45,342 nt of DNA from an uncultured Roseburia sp. (GCA_947383215.1 CANDCP010000020.1:1-45342); one strand, 5' to 3'. Positions 1 through 8,258 are shown, numbered from the stretch's first letter. Made by a program: numbers and translations. The notes: generated by a model from the letters alone, not told the origin.

Positions 1-165
1 CGTAAGGAAAGTGGCTGCGTAAGCAGCCCGCGCCCCGCGCGTCGAGCAGAGAAAAACATCTCTGCTCGATTGAAAAAGAGGCGCGTAAGGAAAGTGGCTG
101 CGTAAGCAGCCCGCGCCCCGCGCGTCGAGCAGAGAAAAGCATCCCTGCTCGATTGAAAAGAGGCG
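1..165. repeat. Two-copy tandem repeat, 83 and 82 bp units, with internal hairpins
   Basis: Positions 1-83 are repeated almost exactly at 84-165; the second copy lacks one A in an A-run and has two base changes in a hairpin. Each unit holds two inverted repeats: GGCTGC-GTAA-GCAGCC, then TCGAGCAGAG and CTCTGCTCGA around an 8-base loop. The second stem is damaged by one mismatch in copy 2. A degenerate third start (AGCAAGGAAAGT) follows at 166. The array begins at the window edge, so more copies may lie upstream. No coding potential was seen. It lies just ahead of the MATE gene and could be a dispersed intergenic repeat or part of an upstream terminator region. Confidence 0.85.
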
Positions 166-269
166 AGCAAGGAAAGTCTTCCCTATTCGATTCATAAATG
201 TTATGAAAAGTGGAAAACTTATTAGAGAATTTGATGTTATGAAGCTATTTCGAATAGAGGAAAGGAATT

Positions 270-1643
270 ATGGGACAAAAAAATGATGCTCAATATCGGA
301 AAATGACACAGACGCCGGTTGGCAGACTTGTGTTGACGATGGCAGTTCCGACGATGATAGCAATGCTTGTTACGGCAGTCTATAATATGGTGGATACGTT
401 CTTTGTATCCAAGCTTGGGACAAGCGCCTCCGGTGCGGTAGGGATTTTATTCTCGATGATGGCTCTGATTCAGGCGGTCGGGTTTACGATTGGAATGGGC
501 GCCGGCGCTCAGATTTCAAGGCTGCTTGGCAAAAAGAAGGCCGAGGAGGCAAATGAGGTGGCGGCAAGCGCCGTAATAAGCGGCCTTGTAATGGGGGGAG
601 TGATAGCGGCGCTGGGCGTTTGTTTTACAAATCCGATTGTAGAAATGCTTGGAGCGACAGAGACGATCCTTCCTTATGCCTGTGAATACGGACGCTATAT
701 TTTTCTGGCGGCGCCGGTAATGATTACCTGTTTTATTTTAAATAATCTGCTTCGCGCGGAGGGGAAAGCAAAGTATTCGATGTTTGGTATTATTTCCGGC
801 GGTCTTCTGAATATAGCTCTGGATCCCTTATTTTTATTTGTGTTTCGTATGGGACTTGGGGGAGCGGCGATCGCGACCGCTGTCAGTCAGCTGGTCGGAA
901 TGGGATTTCTGTTCCTTCCGTATCTAAGAAAAAAAACGGTTTTGAGTTTACATTTCAAAAATATTTCCCGAAGCGCGGCTGTTTACGGGAGAATATTAAA
1001 GTTTGGTACGCCGTCGTTATTTCGCCAGGGATTCGCCAGCGTCGCGTCTGTTCTGTTAAATCGGAGCGCTGCCTTATACGGCGACTTTGCGGTTGCGGCG
1101 ATGTCGATTGTGGCAAAAGTGTTTATGGTATTATTTTCCGTGTTGATCGGATTCGGACAGGGATATCAGCCGGTGGCGGGCTACAACTACGGGGCGAAGG
1201 AATATTCGCGTGTCAGGGACGCTTTCTGGTTTACGCTAAAGGTTGCGACGGCGGGGATGGTTGTCTTTGCGGTTGCGGCATACTTTTTTGCGCCGGAATT
1301 AATAGCGGTATTTTTGAAAGAAGACCGGCAGGTTGTAACAATCGGAACGCAGGCGCTTCGCATGCAGAGCGTGGCGATGCCGTTTATGGCGCTTGGGATT
1401 GTATGCAATATGACGTTTCAGGCAATCGGCAGAAGCGTCGCCGCGACCTTTTTGACGTCGATGCGCCAGGGAATATTCTTCGTCCCGCTTATCTGGCTGC
1501 TGCCGAAATTCTTTGGGCTGATCGGGCTTCAAGCCGCGCAGCCGGCTGCGGATATAATTACGTTCGTCTTCTGTATACCGTACGCCGTCGTTTTTCTGAA
1601 AAATATGAAAAAAGCGCAAGAAAACCCTCAGGCGAAGGCCTGA
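270..1643 (+). CDS. MATE family multidrug/Na+ antiporter
   Basis: The 457-residue protein has the length and hydrophobic pattern of a 12-helix MATE exporter, which uses a Na+ or H+ gradient to expel drugs or metabolites across the cytoplasmic membrane. The N-terminus (PVGRLVLTMAVPTMIAMLV) and the segment around residues 30-60 (YNMVDTFFVSKLG) are typical of the NorM/DinF-like group common in Clostridia. The second half repeats the fold, with the usual GQGYQPVAGYNYGA motif near residue 300. The ATG at 270 has an AGGAAAGG site 5 bases upstream. The gene stands alone, with a repeat-rich region upstream and convergent tyrS downstream. The substrate cannot be read from sequence. Confidence 0.93.
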   Translation: MGQKNDAQYRKMTQTPVGRLVLTMAVPTMIAMLVTAVYNMVDTFFVSKLGTSASGAVGILFSMMALIQAVGFTIGMGAGAQISRLLGKKKAEEANEVAASAVISGLVMGGVIAALGVCFTNPIVEMLGATETILPYACEYGRYIFLAAPVMITCFILNNLLRAEGKAKYSMFGIISGGLLNIALDPLFLFVFRMGLGGAAIATAVSQLVGMGFLFLPYLRKKTVLSLHFKNISRSAAVYGRILKFGTPSLFRQGFASVASVLLNRSAALYGDFAVAAMSIVAKVFMVLFSVLIGFGQGYQPVAGYNYGAKEYSRVRDAFWFTLKVATAGMVVFAVAAYFFAPELIAVFLKEDRQVVTIGTQALRMQSVAMPFMALGIVCNMTFQAIGRSVAATFLTSMRQGIFFVPLIWLLPKFFGLIGLQAAQPAADIITFVFCIPYAVVFLKNMKKAQENPQAKA

Positions 1644-1646
1644 GGG
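1625..1646. terminator. Bidirectional terminator shared by the MATE gene and tyrS
   Basis: A perfect 9-bp stem (CCCTCAGGC / GCCTGAGGG) encloses a GAAG loop. The stop codon of the MATE gene (1641-1643) lies inside the 3' arm. Read on the minus strand the stem is followed by GTTTTCTT, a good T-tract for tyrS. Read on the plus strand it is followed by a weaker AATATTTTACTTT. Confidence 0.8.
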
Positions 1647-1652
1647 AATATT

Positions 1653-2879
1653 TTACTTTAATACGATTTTGCGGAAATTCTTTTTGCCGCGTTTTAAGAT
1701 AAATTCTTCGGCGGACAGCTCGTCTTTGGCGTAAGCTTGCCGGATATCGGTTACTTTTGTGCCGTTTACGGTAACGCCGCCCTGTTCAACCGCACGCCGC
1801 GCTTCAGAGCGGGAAGCCGTTAACCCAGAGGCTACCAGCAGGCCGAGGATATCAATCTGGCCGTCGGTAAAATGTGCGTCCGTAATTTCGGCGGACGGCA
1901 TATCCGTATGGCTTCCACCGCCGGAGAAGAGAGCACGCGCGCTTTCCTGGGCTTTTTTTGCTTCTTGTTCGCCATGAACGAGATTTGTCAGTTCATAGGC
2001 AAGAATTTCTTTTGCACGGTTGAGCTGACTGCCCTCCCAGGTATCCATCTCATCAATTTGTTCAAGCGGTAAAAACGTCAGCATACGCATACATTTTAAG
2101 ACGTCGCTGTCGGCAACATTTCTCCAATATTGATAAAATTCAAACGGAGACGTCTTGTCCGGATCCAGCCAGACGGCGCCGGACTGTGTCTTCCCCATTT
2201 TTTTGCCCTCGGAATTCAACAGAAGATTAATCGTCATGGCGTAGGCGTCCTTGCCGAGCTTACGGCGGATTAATTCTGTGCCGCCTAACATATTACTCCA
2301 CTGATCGTCGCCGCCGAACTGCATGTTGCAGCCGTACTTCTGAAATAAGGTATAGAAGTCGAAGCTCTGCATAATCATATAGTTAAATTCCAGAAAGCTC
2401 AGGCCCTTTTCCATGCGCTGTTTGTAGCACTCCGCAGATAACATGCGGTTTACGGAAAAGTGAGCGCCGACTTCGCGCAATACGTCAATATAATTTAGAT
2501 CCATCAACCAGTCGGCATTGTTGACCATAAGCGCTTTGTCGTCTGAAAAATCTATGAATCGGCTCATCTGTGTCCGGAAACAGTCGCAGTTGTGCGCGAT
2601 CGTCTCCGGCGTCATCATCTGGCGCATATCGGTGCGGCCGGAGGGATCTCCGACCATGGCGGTACCGCCTCCGATTAAGGCGATTGGCCGGTTGCCCGCC
2701 ATCTGAAGTCGTTTCATCAGACACAACGCCATAAAATGTCCCACGTGAAGACTGTCGGCTGTCGGGTCAAAGCCGATATAAAAGGTAGCCTTGCCATTGT
2801 TAATCAAATCCTTGATTTCTTTTTCGTCTGTTACCTGGGCGATTAAGCCTCTGGCAACCAATTCGTCGTATAAAGTCAT
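1653..2879 (-). CDS. tyrS: Tyrosyl-tRNA synthetase
   Basis: This 408-residue class I aminoacyl-tRNA synthetase charges tRNA-Tyr with tyrosine in the cytoplasm. The HIGH signature is HVGH at residues 45-48, and the KMSKS loop appears as KMGKT at 227-231. The tyrosine-pocket region FYIGFDPTADSLHVGH is intact. The C-terminal 60 residues form an S4 RNA-binding domain (EARRAVEQGGVTVNG). The length is normal for bacterial TyrRS. The start has GGAG about 6 bases upstream and a consensus promoter at 2904-2932. The leader is only about 20 nt, so there is no room for the T-box that often controls this gene in Firmicutes. Confidence 0.98.
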   Translation of the reverse strand: MTLYDELVARGLIAQVTDEKEIKDLINNGKATFYIGFDPTADSLHVGHFMALCLMKRLQMAGNRPIALIGGGTAMVGDPSGRTDMRQMMTPETIAHNCDCFRTQMSRFIDFSDDKALMVNNADWLMDLNYIDVLREVGAHFSVNRMLSAECYKQRMEKGLSFLEFNYMIMQSFDFYTLFQKYGCNMQFGGDDQWSNMLGGTELIRRKLGKDAYAMTINLLLNSEGKKMGKTQSGAVWLDPDKTSPFEFYQYWRNVADSDVLKCMRMLTFLPLEQIDEMDTWEGSQLNRAKEILAYELTNLVHGEQEAKKAQESARALFSGGGSHTDMPSAEITDAHFTDGQIDILGLLVASGLTASRSEARRAVEQGGVTVNGTKVTDIRQAYAKDELSAEEFILKRGKKNFRKIVLK

Positions 2880-2903
2880 AATGTCTCTCCTTTTTCTATC
2901 GTC

Positions 2904-2932
2904 ATTATAATTTCCGGCAGAATTTCTGTCAA
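2904..2932 (-). promoter_or_regulatory. Sigma-A promoter of tyrS
   Basis: On the minus strand TTGACA (2927-2932) and TATAAT (2904-2909) are separated by exactly 17 bases, a perfect consensus. Transcription would start about 17-20 bases before the tyrS start codon. Confidence 0.85.
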
Positions 2933-2970
2933 GATTTTGTTGATTATAAGAAAAATTAAGAAATCCTTTA

Positions 2971-2999
2971 TTGACTTTATTGTATCTGTGTACTATTCT
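2971..2999 (+). promoter_or_regulatory. Sigma-A promoter of the glycosyltransferase run
   Basis: TTGACT (2971-2976) and TATTCT (2994-2999) are separated by 17 bases. It points toward the gene at 3176 and is divergent from the tyrS promoter. The predicted leader is about 170 nt and contains the short reading frame at 3042. Confidence 0.65.
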
Positions 3000-3041
3000 A
3001 ATAATACAATTAAAGCTTTCAATGTGAAAGAAAGAGGAAAA

Positions 3042-3089
3042 ATGAAAAAAATGAAGATTTACAAAAAGCAGGCTCGTTATATAGAATAG
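3042..3089 (+). CDS. Possible 15-residue leader peptide
   Basis: A short frame reads MKKMKIYKKQARYIE and is preceded by AGAGGAA at a usable distance. It lies in the leader of the glycosyltransferase run, just after the predicted promoter. The peptide is strongly basic. No clear attenuator hairpin was found between it and the gene at 3176, so it may be chance. Confidence 0.25.
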   Translation: MKKMKIYKKQARYIE

Positions 3090-3175
3090 AGCAGGCTAAT
3101 CATACATATATATGCGGATAAAACATCCACATGAATTTGGCAGTCATGTGGGAGAGGAAAAGAGGAGGAGCTGCA

Positions 3176-4198
3176 ATGAAGAAAATAACATTCACCGTAC
3201 CTTGTTACAATTCGGCAGAATATATGGAGCGCTGTATCGATTCGCTGCTGTCCGCCGGGTGGGACGCAGAGATTATTATTGTCAACGACGGATCAACAGA
3301 TGAGACGGCTCAGATTGCCGACAGCTATGCGAAGCGATATCCAAAGATCGTCAGAGTGATACATAAGGAAAACGGTGGGCACGGTTCGGCGGTGAACGCC
3401 GGGCTGAAAGCGGCTAACGGGAGATACTTTAAGGTTGTGGATTCCGACGACTGGCTTTCAAAAGAGGCGTTAGAGGCGCTTATGATCCGAATCAGCGACT
3501 GGGAATGGGAAGAAAAGGAGATCGATCTGATCATCTGCAATTACATATACGACCATCTGTATGAGAATAAGAAGAAGGTTGTCTCTTACAGGAATGTATT
3601 TCCGGAGGGAGAAATCTGCGATTGGAACGGCATCGGTCGTTTTCGCCCTTCACAGTATCTTGTCATGCATGCGCTGGTTTACCGGACGGAGATTTTGCGC
3701 GAGAGCCATGTAGAGCTGCCGCTCCATACCTTTTATGTAGATAATATTTTTGCCTATCAGCCTCTCCCGTACGTGAAAAGTATCTGCTATCTGGATTTGA
3801 ATTTATACCATTATTTTCTTGGAAGAGACGATCAGTCGGTCAATGAAAAGGTTTTGATGTCCAGAATTGATCAGCAGATTAAGGTGACGAAGATTGTGTC
3901 CAGAAGCGTCGATTTGGAGGCTGTGAGAGCGCGGTATCCGAAGCTTGCGGGATATATGACGAGAAATGTGTCCATTATGATGGCAATTTCTTCCATCCAT
4001 CTGCTGCTTATAGGGACGAAGGACGCGTTTTTAAAACGAAGGGAGCTGTGGCGCGGGGTTAAGGCGGAAAATCCCAGGCTGTACCGGAAGCTTAAGTATG
4101 GAACGCTGAGCGGCTTCACATATCTGCCGGGGCGCGCCGGCGGCTTTCTGACAGTCTCCGGTTACAGGGTGGCCAAGAAGATTTACCAGTTTCAGTAG
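3176..4198 (+). CDS. Family 2 glycosyltransferase
   Basis: This is a 340-residue GT-A fold glycosyltransferase, which moves a sugar from a nucleotide donor to a lipid, glycan or protein acceptor at the inner face of the membrane. The N-terminus has the GT2 pattern VPCYNSAEYMERCIDSLL and IIIVNDGSTDET (residues 33-44), the H-GSAVNAGL segment, and the DXD-type metal site VVDSDDW at 87-93. No membrane span is evident. The start is set at 3176, where GAGGAGG precedes the ATG; an in-frame ATG at 3131 has no ribosome site. The next genes encode a permuted papain-like enzyme and an MprF/YbhN-type membrane protein, which suggests surface glycan or glycolipid work. Donor and acceptor are unknown. Confidence 0.88.
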   Translation: MKKITFTVPCYNSAEYMERCIDSLLSAGWDAEIIIVNDGSTDETAQIADSYAKRYPKIVRVIHKENGGHGSAVNAGLKAANGRYFKVVDSDDWLSKEALEALMIRISDWEWEEKEIDLIICNYIYDHLYENKKKVVSYRNVFPEGEICDWNGIGRFRPSQYLVMHALVYRTEILRESHVELPLHTFYVDNIFAYQPLPYVKSICYLDLNLYHYFLGRDDQSVNEKVLMSRIDQQIKVTKIVSRSVDLEAVRARYPKLAGYMTRNVSIMMAISSIHLLLIGTKDAFLKRRELWRGVKAENPRLYRKLKYGTLSGFTYLPGRAGGFLTVSGYRVAKKIYQFQ

Positions 4199-4236
4199 AA
4201 GCCTGTTCAAAAGAACAAAGGAAAAGGGATGATTAA

Positions 4237-4791
4237 ATGGAAAAATTGTATATTGGTCTGGTGGATACCCCAGGTCTTTTTGCGGCGATTATACGGAGAG
4301 TGATTAAGCAGAATTATATCCACGTCGTGCTTGGACTGGACGAGAGGCTGGATGAATGTTATAGTGTAGGAAGGCGGTTTCCTTCCATACCGCTGATCGC
4401 AGGGTTTGAGAGGGAGGAGAAGCATAAGGTCGCGCGGGCGTTTCCGACCGCCAGATATATGATTTACAGCATTGAATGTACAAAGGCGCAGAAGGACGCG
4501 ATAAGACGAGAGCTGGAAGAGTGCTATCGCAGCCGTTACCGGTATCACTATTGTGTGCTCGGACTGCCGTTTATCCTGTTAAATAAAGAATTTTATCAGG
4601 AGCGCCATTATACGTGCTCCTCTTTTATAGCAAGAATCCTGGAGCGTCATGGAATAAAGCTGTTTTCCAAGCACTTTTCGCTCGTAACGCCGAAGGATTT
4701 TTATGAGCTGGAACAAAAAGAGATCCTTTATGAGGGACGGTTGACAGAGATTTGCGAGGAAGAGAGCTATGGCGTCTTTAAAACTGCATAG
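4237..4791 (+). CDS. Permuted papain-like (YiiX/YaeF, NlpC/P60-related) hydrolase
   Basis: The protein has 184 residues. A His in a hydrophobic strand near the N-terminus (NYIHVVLGLDE, H29) and a Cys at the start of a helix in the C-terminal half (YTCSSFIARIL, C127) match the circularly permuted papain fold of YiiX/YaeF-type NlpC/P60 relatives. There His precedes Cys in sequence. Members act on amide or ester bonds of lipids or peptidoglycan, or are uncharacterised. No signal peptide is visible, so it is probably cytoplasmic. The start at 4237 is 38 bases after the glycosyltransferase, and the gene overlaps the next by 23 bases, implying co-translation. The family call is inference from the two motifs. 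Confidence 0.6.
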   Translation: MEKLYIGLVDTPGLFAAIIRRVIKQNYIHVVLGLDERLDECYSVGRRFPSIPLIAGFEREEKHKVARAFPTARYMIYSIECTKAQKDAIRRELEECYRSRYRYHYCVLGLPFILLNKEFYQERHYTCSSFIARILERHGIKLFSKHFSLVTPKDFYELEQKEILYEGRLTEICEEESYGVFKTA

Positions 4792-5863
4792 GCACGGGAA
4801 GCATATGATAAGCGGGATTTTTTTTATCCTGCTTGCCGCGCTTACCTTTTACGCGGTGTTTCATGGAAATGACATGGATGAAGTAATCCGGGCCATAGAG
4901 AAGATACGGCCGTGGTACTTGTTTGCCGCCGCGTTACTTGGACTATTTTTTGTGGGAGCCGAGGGAATTATGATCTGGTATCTGCTGCGGGCGCTGAACC
5001 GTACGGTGGGAATGCTGCGGTGCGTGAGATATTCTTTTGTCGGATTTTTCTTTTCGGGAATAACGCCTTCCGCCACGGGAGGGCAGCCGATGCAGCTGTA
5101 CTATATGAAAAAAGACGGTCTGAAAATGTCGGAGAGCACCGTAGTGCTTATGACGGTGGCCGTCGTCTACAAGTTTGTTTTAGTTTTGATGGGAGCAGGA
5201 ATGCTGCTGTTTTTTTACAGAGACCTTTGCTCTTATCTTGGCGGCTATCTCGGCCTATATTTTCTGGGCCTGTTTTTAAATATAGCGGTCGTCGCGGTTC
5301 TGCTTTTGGTTATGGTCAGTCCGGGAGTGTTTGAGGGGCTTGTATTGCGTGCGGAGAGGTTTTTGGTTCGTCTGCATATTTTAAAGGCTTCCGAAAGCCG
5401 GATAAACAGTTTGAAGGGGTTTGTGGAGCGTTACCGGGAGGCGGTTCGTTTCTTTTTGGCGCATAAGCGCAAAATCGCGGCTGTAATAGCGTTTACCGTG
5501 CTCCAGCGGCTGAGCGTATTTTTCCTGACCTATGTAATTTACCGTGGATTTGCGCTTGAGGGGACGGGAGCGCTGACGGTGGTTGTGCTTCAGGCTTCGG
5601 TGTACGTTGCGGTAGATATGCTTCCGCTGCCCGGGGCGCAGGGGATTACGGAGTTGATGTATAAGCAGGTGTTTTTGGGGATTTTCCCGGGAAGCGTTCT
5701 GACAGCCTCGATGTGCGTGACAAGAGGAATTAATTTTTATTTCCTGCTGCTTGTGAGCCTGCTTGTAACACTGTGGAGTTATCTGTCAGACAAAAGAAAA
5801 AATTGTATTATTTTGGAAAATAAGAATCTGTCGTATAAAAGTTCCTCCGGCTTCAAAGAATAG
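4769..5863 (+). CDS. Lysylphosphatidylglycerol synthase TM-region / UPF0104 membrane protein
   Basis: The 364-residue protein has seven or eight hydrophobic helices and no large soluble domain. The pattern FFFSGITPSATGGQPMQLYYM near residue 100 is the hallmark of the YbhN/AglD/MprF-N-terminal membrane family (UPF0104). A late DMLPLPGAQGITE segment also fits. In MprF this region moves the modified lipid across the membrane, and free-standing versions accompany glycosyltransferases and are thought to move or hold lipids. There is no C-terminal aminoacyl-transfer domain, so it is not MprF. GAGGAAG precedes the ATG, which lies inside the previous gene. Together with the glycosyltransferase it may act on a glycolipid; this is inference. 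Confidence 0.82.
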   Translation: MASLKLHRHGKHMISGIFFILLAALTFYAVFHGNDMDEVIRAIEKIRPWYLFAAALLGLFFVGAEGIMIWYLLRALNRTVGMLRCVRYSFVGFFFSGITPSATGGQPMQLYYMKKDGLKMSESTVVLMTVAVVYKFVLVLMGAGMLLFFYRDLCSYLGGYLGLYFLGLFLNIAVVAVLLLVMVSPGVFEGLVLRAERFLVRLHILKASESRINSLKGFVERYREAVRFFLAHKRKIAAVIAFTVLQRLSVFFLTYVIYRGFALEGTGALTVVVLQASVYVAVDMLPLPGAQGITELMYKQVFLGIFPGSVLTASMCVTRGINFYFLLLVSLLVTLWSYLSDKRKNCIILENKNLSYKSSSGFKE

Positions 5864-5893
5864 ATTTGGATGGCTGTGAGCGCCGTCCGAAAT
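5864..5893 (+). other. Stem-loop between the membrane-protein gene and the CotF-like genes
   Basis: ATTTGGATGG pairs with CCGTCCGAAAT (one bulged G and one G-T pair) around a 9-base loop. It begins directly after the upstream stop codon and ends 7 bases before a GGAGG site. There is no T-tract, so it may be an RNA stability or processing element rather than a terminator. Confidence 0.4.
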
Positions 5894-5912
5894 CGTGCAG
5901 GGAGGAATTATC

Positions 5913-6098
5913 ATGAATCAGATATCAGAAAAAGAATTGTCGGCGTTAAACGATCTGCTTTCCGATGAAGAGCTTTTGGTAAAGAAATTCAAAATGCTTG
6001 CGGAGCATGCCCAGGATACGGAAATAAAAAGTAAATTTGAGGAAATCTCGAATAAGCATCAGGCACACTTTAATTCACTGTATGAGCAGCTGAGATAG
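5913..6098 (+). CDS. Small helical protein, possibly CotF/ferritin-like
   Basis: The 61-residue protein is almost entirely helical and charged (SEKELSALNDLLSDEELLVKKFKMLAEHAQD). The spacing of acidic and His residues resembles half of a four-helix ferritin-like or spore-coat CotF bundle. The start at 5913 has GGAGG 7 bases upstream and is preferred over an in-frame GTG at 5895. It lies 10 bases before a second, longer CotF-like gene and probably forms a unit with it. The role is not known; a coat or cortex-associated role in the spore is the best guess. Confidence 0.6.
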   Translation: MNQISEKELSALNDLLSDEELLVKKFKMLAEHAQDTEIKSKFEEISNKHQAHFNSLYEQLR

Positions 6099-6108
6099 GA
6101 GGCAGATT

Positions 6109-6378
6109 ATGGAACAGTTATATACCGATAAAGAAGTTTTGGCGGACGCGTTGTCCGCGGAGAAGACGGCTACGACACATTACAATACGTTTGCGAACGA
6201 GTGTGTTCATCAGAGCGTCAGAAGCGCAATTCTGCACTGTTTAGAGCAGGAGCATGAGATTCAGCGGGATGTATTTGAAGTGATGCATCAGAAGGGCTTT
6301 TATCCGACGCCGGCGGCGGAGGAGAAGAAGGTCGCCGAGGCAAAACAGAAATACGGACAGTCTATGAAGACTTTTTAA
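6109..6378 (+). CDS. CotF family spore coat-like protein
   Basis: The protein has 89 residues. The segment LADALSAEKTATTHYNTFANEC followed by ILHCLEQEHEIQRDVFEVMHQKGFYPTP is the typical CotF-family pattern: two helices with a conserved E...H pattern, then a GFYP turn. B. subtilis CotF is an inner-coat protein, and the short clostridial members are generally uncharacterised. An AGGAGGC site precedes the ATG. It follows the 61-residue relative by 10 bases. A 13-bp hairpin follows at 6406. Confidence 0.75.
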   Translation: MEQLYTDKEVLADALSAEKTATTHYNTFANECVHQSVRSAILHCLEQEHEIQRDVFEVMHQKGFYPTPAAEEKKVAEAKQKYGQSMKTF

Positions 6379-6405
6379 GCACATTAGCGCCGTTTAATCG
6401 GCTGT

Positions 6406-6440
6406 ATCCGCGGCGGACGATGGAATTGTCTGCCGCGGAT
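6406..6440 (+). other. 13-bp GC-rich stem-loop upstream of the Na/Pi symporter gene
   Basis: ATCCGCGGCGGAC pairs with GTCTGCCGCGGAT (one G-T pair) around a 9-base loop. No T-run follows, so it is a poor intrinsic terminator as it stands. It lies 28 bases after the CotF-like stop codon and 60 bases before the next start. It may protect the upstream mRNA end or regulate the downstream gene. Confidence 0.55.
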
Positions 6441-6500
6441 ATGGCGGGGCGCGATTATTACTCAAGCGTTTTTTACATACTACTCTTAAAGGAGCGAAAA

Positions 6501-8258
6501 ATGGACATATTTGCGATTCTGACATTGATTGGCGGGCTGGCGTTATTTTTGTACGGGATGAGCGTAATGGGAGCGGGGCTGGAGAAGATATCGGGCGGAA
6601 GGTTAGAGCGGATTTTAGAAAAGCTGACTTCGAATCCGCTAAAGGCCGTGCTGCTCGGCGCGGGCGTCACCGCGGTGATACAGTCGTCTTCCGCGACGAC
6701 CGTGATGGTAGTCGGGTTTGTAAATTCAGGGATTATGAAGCTCTCCCAGGCAATCGGAATTATCATGGGCGCGAATGTGGGAACAACCGTTACGTCCTGG
6801 TTGTTAAGCCTGACGGGAATCGAGGGCGACAGCGTCTTGATTCGGCTTTTAAAACCGTCGTCCTTTTCGCCGGCGCTTGCGCTGATCGGCATTATTTTAT
6901 TTATGTCAGGTAAAAACGGCAGAAAAAGGGATGTAGGGGAAATCTTTCTGGGATTTGCGGTGCTGATGTTCGGAATGGAATCTATGAGCGGCGCGGTAAA
7001 GCCGCTTGCGCAGGTTCCGGAGTTTACCAATATATTGATCATGTTCCAAAATCCGCTTTTGGGTGTTTTCGCCGGCGCCGTTTTGACTGCGGTGATTCAG
7101 AGCTCTTCCGCGTCGGTCGGTATTTTGCAGGCGCTTTCCGTGACAGGGGCGTTTACTTACGGCACGGTAATTCCGATTATTATGGGGCAGAATATCGGAA
7201 CGTGCGTGACGGCGATGCTCTCTTCTGTCGGAGCGGCTAAAAACGCAAAGAGAACCGCGTTTGTGCATTTATATTTTAATGTGATCGGAACCGTTTTGTT
7301 TTTGATATGTTATTATGTGCTGAATGCCGCCTTCCGGTTTGATTTTGCCGACGATACTGTGGGAGCGGCGGGGATTGCGGTGATTCACAGTGTATTTAAT
7401 ATTTTTACTACGCTTGTACTGCTGCCGGCGACGGGGCTTTTGGAGCGGCTTGCGTATCTGACGATTCCGCCTTCGAAGGACGAAGAGGGCACGGATGATT
7501 TTCCGCTGCTTGACGAGCGTTTTCTGGCCACGCCTTCGTTTGCGATCGAGCAGTGTCATACGGTGGCAAGGCAGATGGCGAAGCTGTCGGAGGAATGTTT
7601 TTTTCGCGCGATGGAACTTTTGAAAGGATATTCCAAGGAAGGATCAAGACAGGTGCTCGAGCTGGAGGGTGCGATTGACCGCTATGAAGATAAGCTTCGG
7701 GCGTATCTGACAAGGCTAAACAGTGAAAATCTGGCATATGCTGACAGTCAGAATGTTTCCACACTCCTGCACTGTATTACCGATTTTGAGCGTATTTCCG
7801 ACCATGCGGTGAATGTGGCGGAGGCTGTGCGGGAGATGAATAAGCGGGAGCTTACGTTTTCGAAAAAGGCGATGGAAGAGATGGAGATTTTCGGGAGCGC
7901 GGTTTCGGAAATTCTGAATCGATCGATCGGAGCGTTTCTCACCGGCGACGAATCGTTGGCGAGGAGCGTGGAACCGCTCGAGGAAGTAATTGACGAGTTG
8001 AACAAAAGTGTAAAGAAGCGTCATGTTAAGCGTCTTAGGAAAGGGAAATGTACGATTGAGGTGGGACTTGCGCTTTCCGATATTTCGACGAGTTATGAGC
8101 GGGTGGCCGATCATTGTTCCAATATAGCGGTGTATATGATCCAGGTGCAGGATGGGCAGCTGGAAGAACATGGATATTTGAATCTGTTGCGGGAAGATAG
8201 CGGCAAGGAGTTTGAACGTCAGGTTGCCGAATTAAGACAAAAATATATGCTGCCGTAA
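6501..8258 (+). CDS. Na+/phosphate symporter with PhoU-like C-terminal domain
   Basis: This 585-residue protein is of the NptA/PNaS (YjbB-like) type. The membrane half contains the two inverted repeats of the family, each with a QSSS motif (residues 61-64 and 200-203) that forms the Na+/phosphate site. About eight to ten helices extend to residue 320. The C-terminal 200 residues are helical and PhoU-like, with two E/D-rich repeats (FERISDHAVNVAEAV and YERVADHCSNIAVYM). Such proteins move phosphate with Na+. The start at 6501 (AAAGGAG upstream) is preferred because the upstream frame extension lacks family-like sequence. A strong bidirectional terminator follows. Confidence 0.93.
   Translation: MDIFAILTLIGGLALFLYGMSVMGAGLEKISGGRLERILEKLTSNPLKAVLLGAGVTAVIQSSSATTVMVVGFVNSGIMKLSQAIGIIMGANVGTTVTSWLLSLTGIEGDSVLIRLLKPSSFSPALALIGIILFMSGKNGRKRDVGEIFLGFAVLMFGMESMSGAVKPLAQVPEFTNILIMFQNPLLGVFAGAVLTAVIQSSSASVGILQALSVTGAFTYGTVIPIIMGQNIGTCVTAMLSSVGAAKNAKRTAFVHLYFNVIGTVLFLICYYVLNAAFRFDFADDTVGAAGIAVIHSVFNIFTTLVLLPATGLLERLAYLTIPPSKDEEGTDDFPLLDERFLATPSFAIEQCHTVARQMAKLSEECFFRAMELLKGYSKEGSRQVLELEGAIDRYEDKLRAYLTRLNSENLAYADSQNVSTLLHCITDFERISDHAVNVAEAVREMNKRELTFSKKAMEEMEIFGSAVSEILNRSIGAFLTGDESLARSVEPLEEVIDELNKSVKKRHVKRLRKGKCTIEVGLALSDISTSYERVADHCSNIAVYMIQVQDGQLEEHGYLNLLREDSGKEFERQVAELRQKYMLP

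Noticed and set aside
1-165. CRISPR array
   Set aside because: The two units are near-identical over their full 83/82 bp, with no alternating short repeat and unique spacer, and no cas gene is near.
2880-3175. T-box or other riboswitch between tyrS and the glycosyltransferase
   Set aside because: The tyrS leader is too short, no T-box consensus was found on either strand, and no conserved riboswitch core was seen on the plus strand.
4769-5863. Full MprF lysyl-phosphatidylglycerol synthase
   Set aside because: Only the membrane region is present; the C-terminal aminoacyl-transfer domain is missing, so the mprF name was not used.
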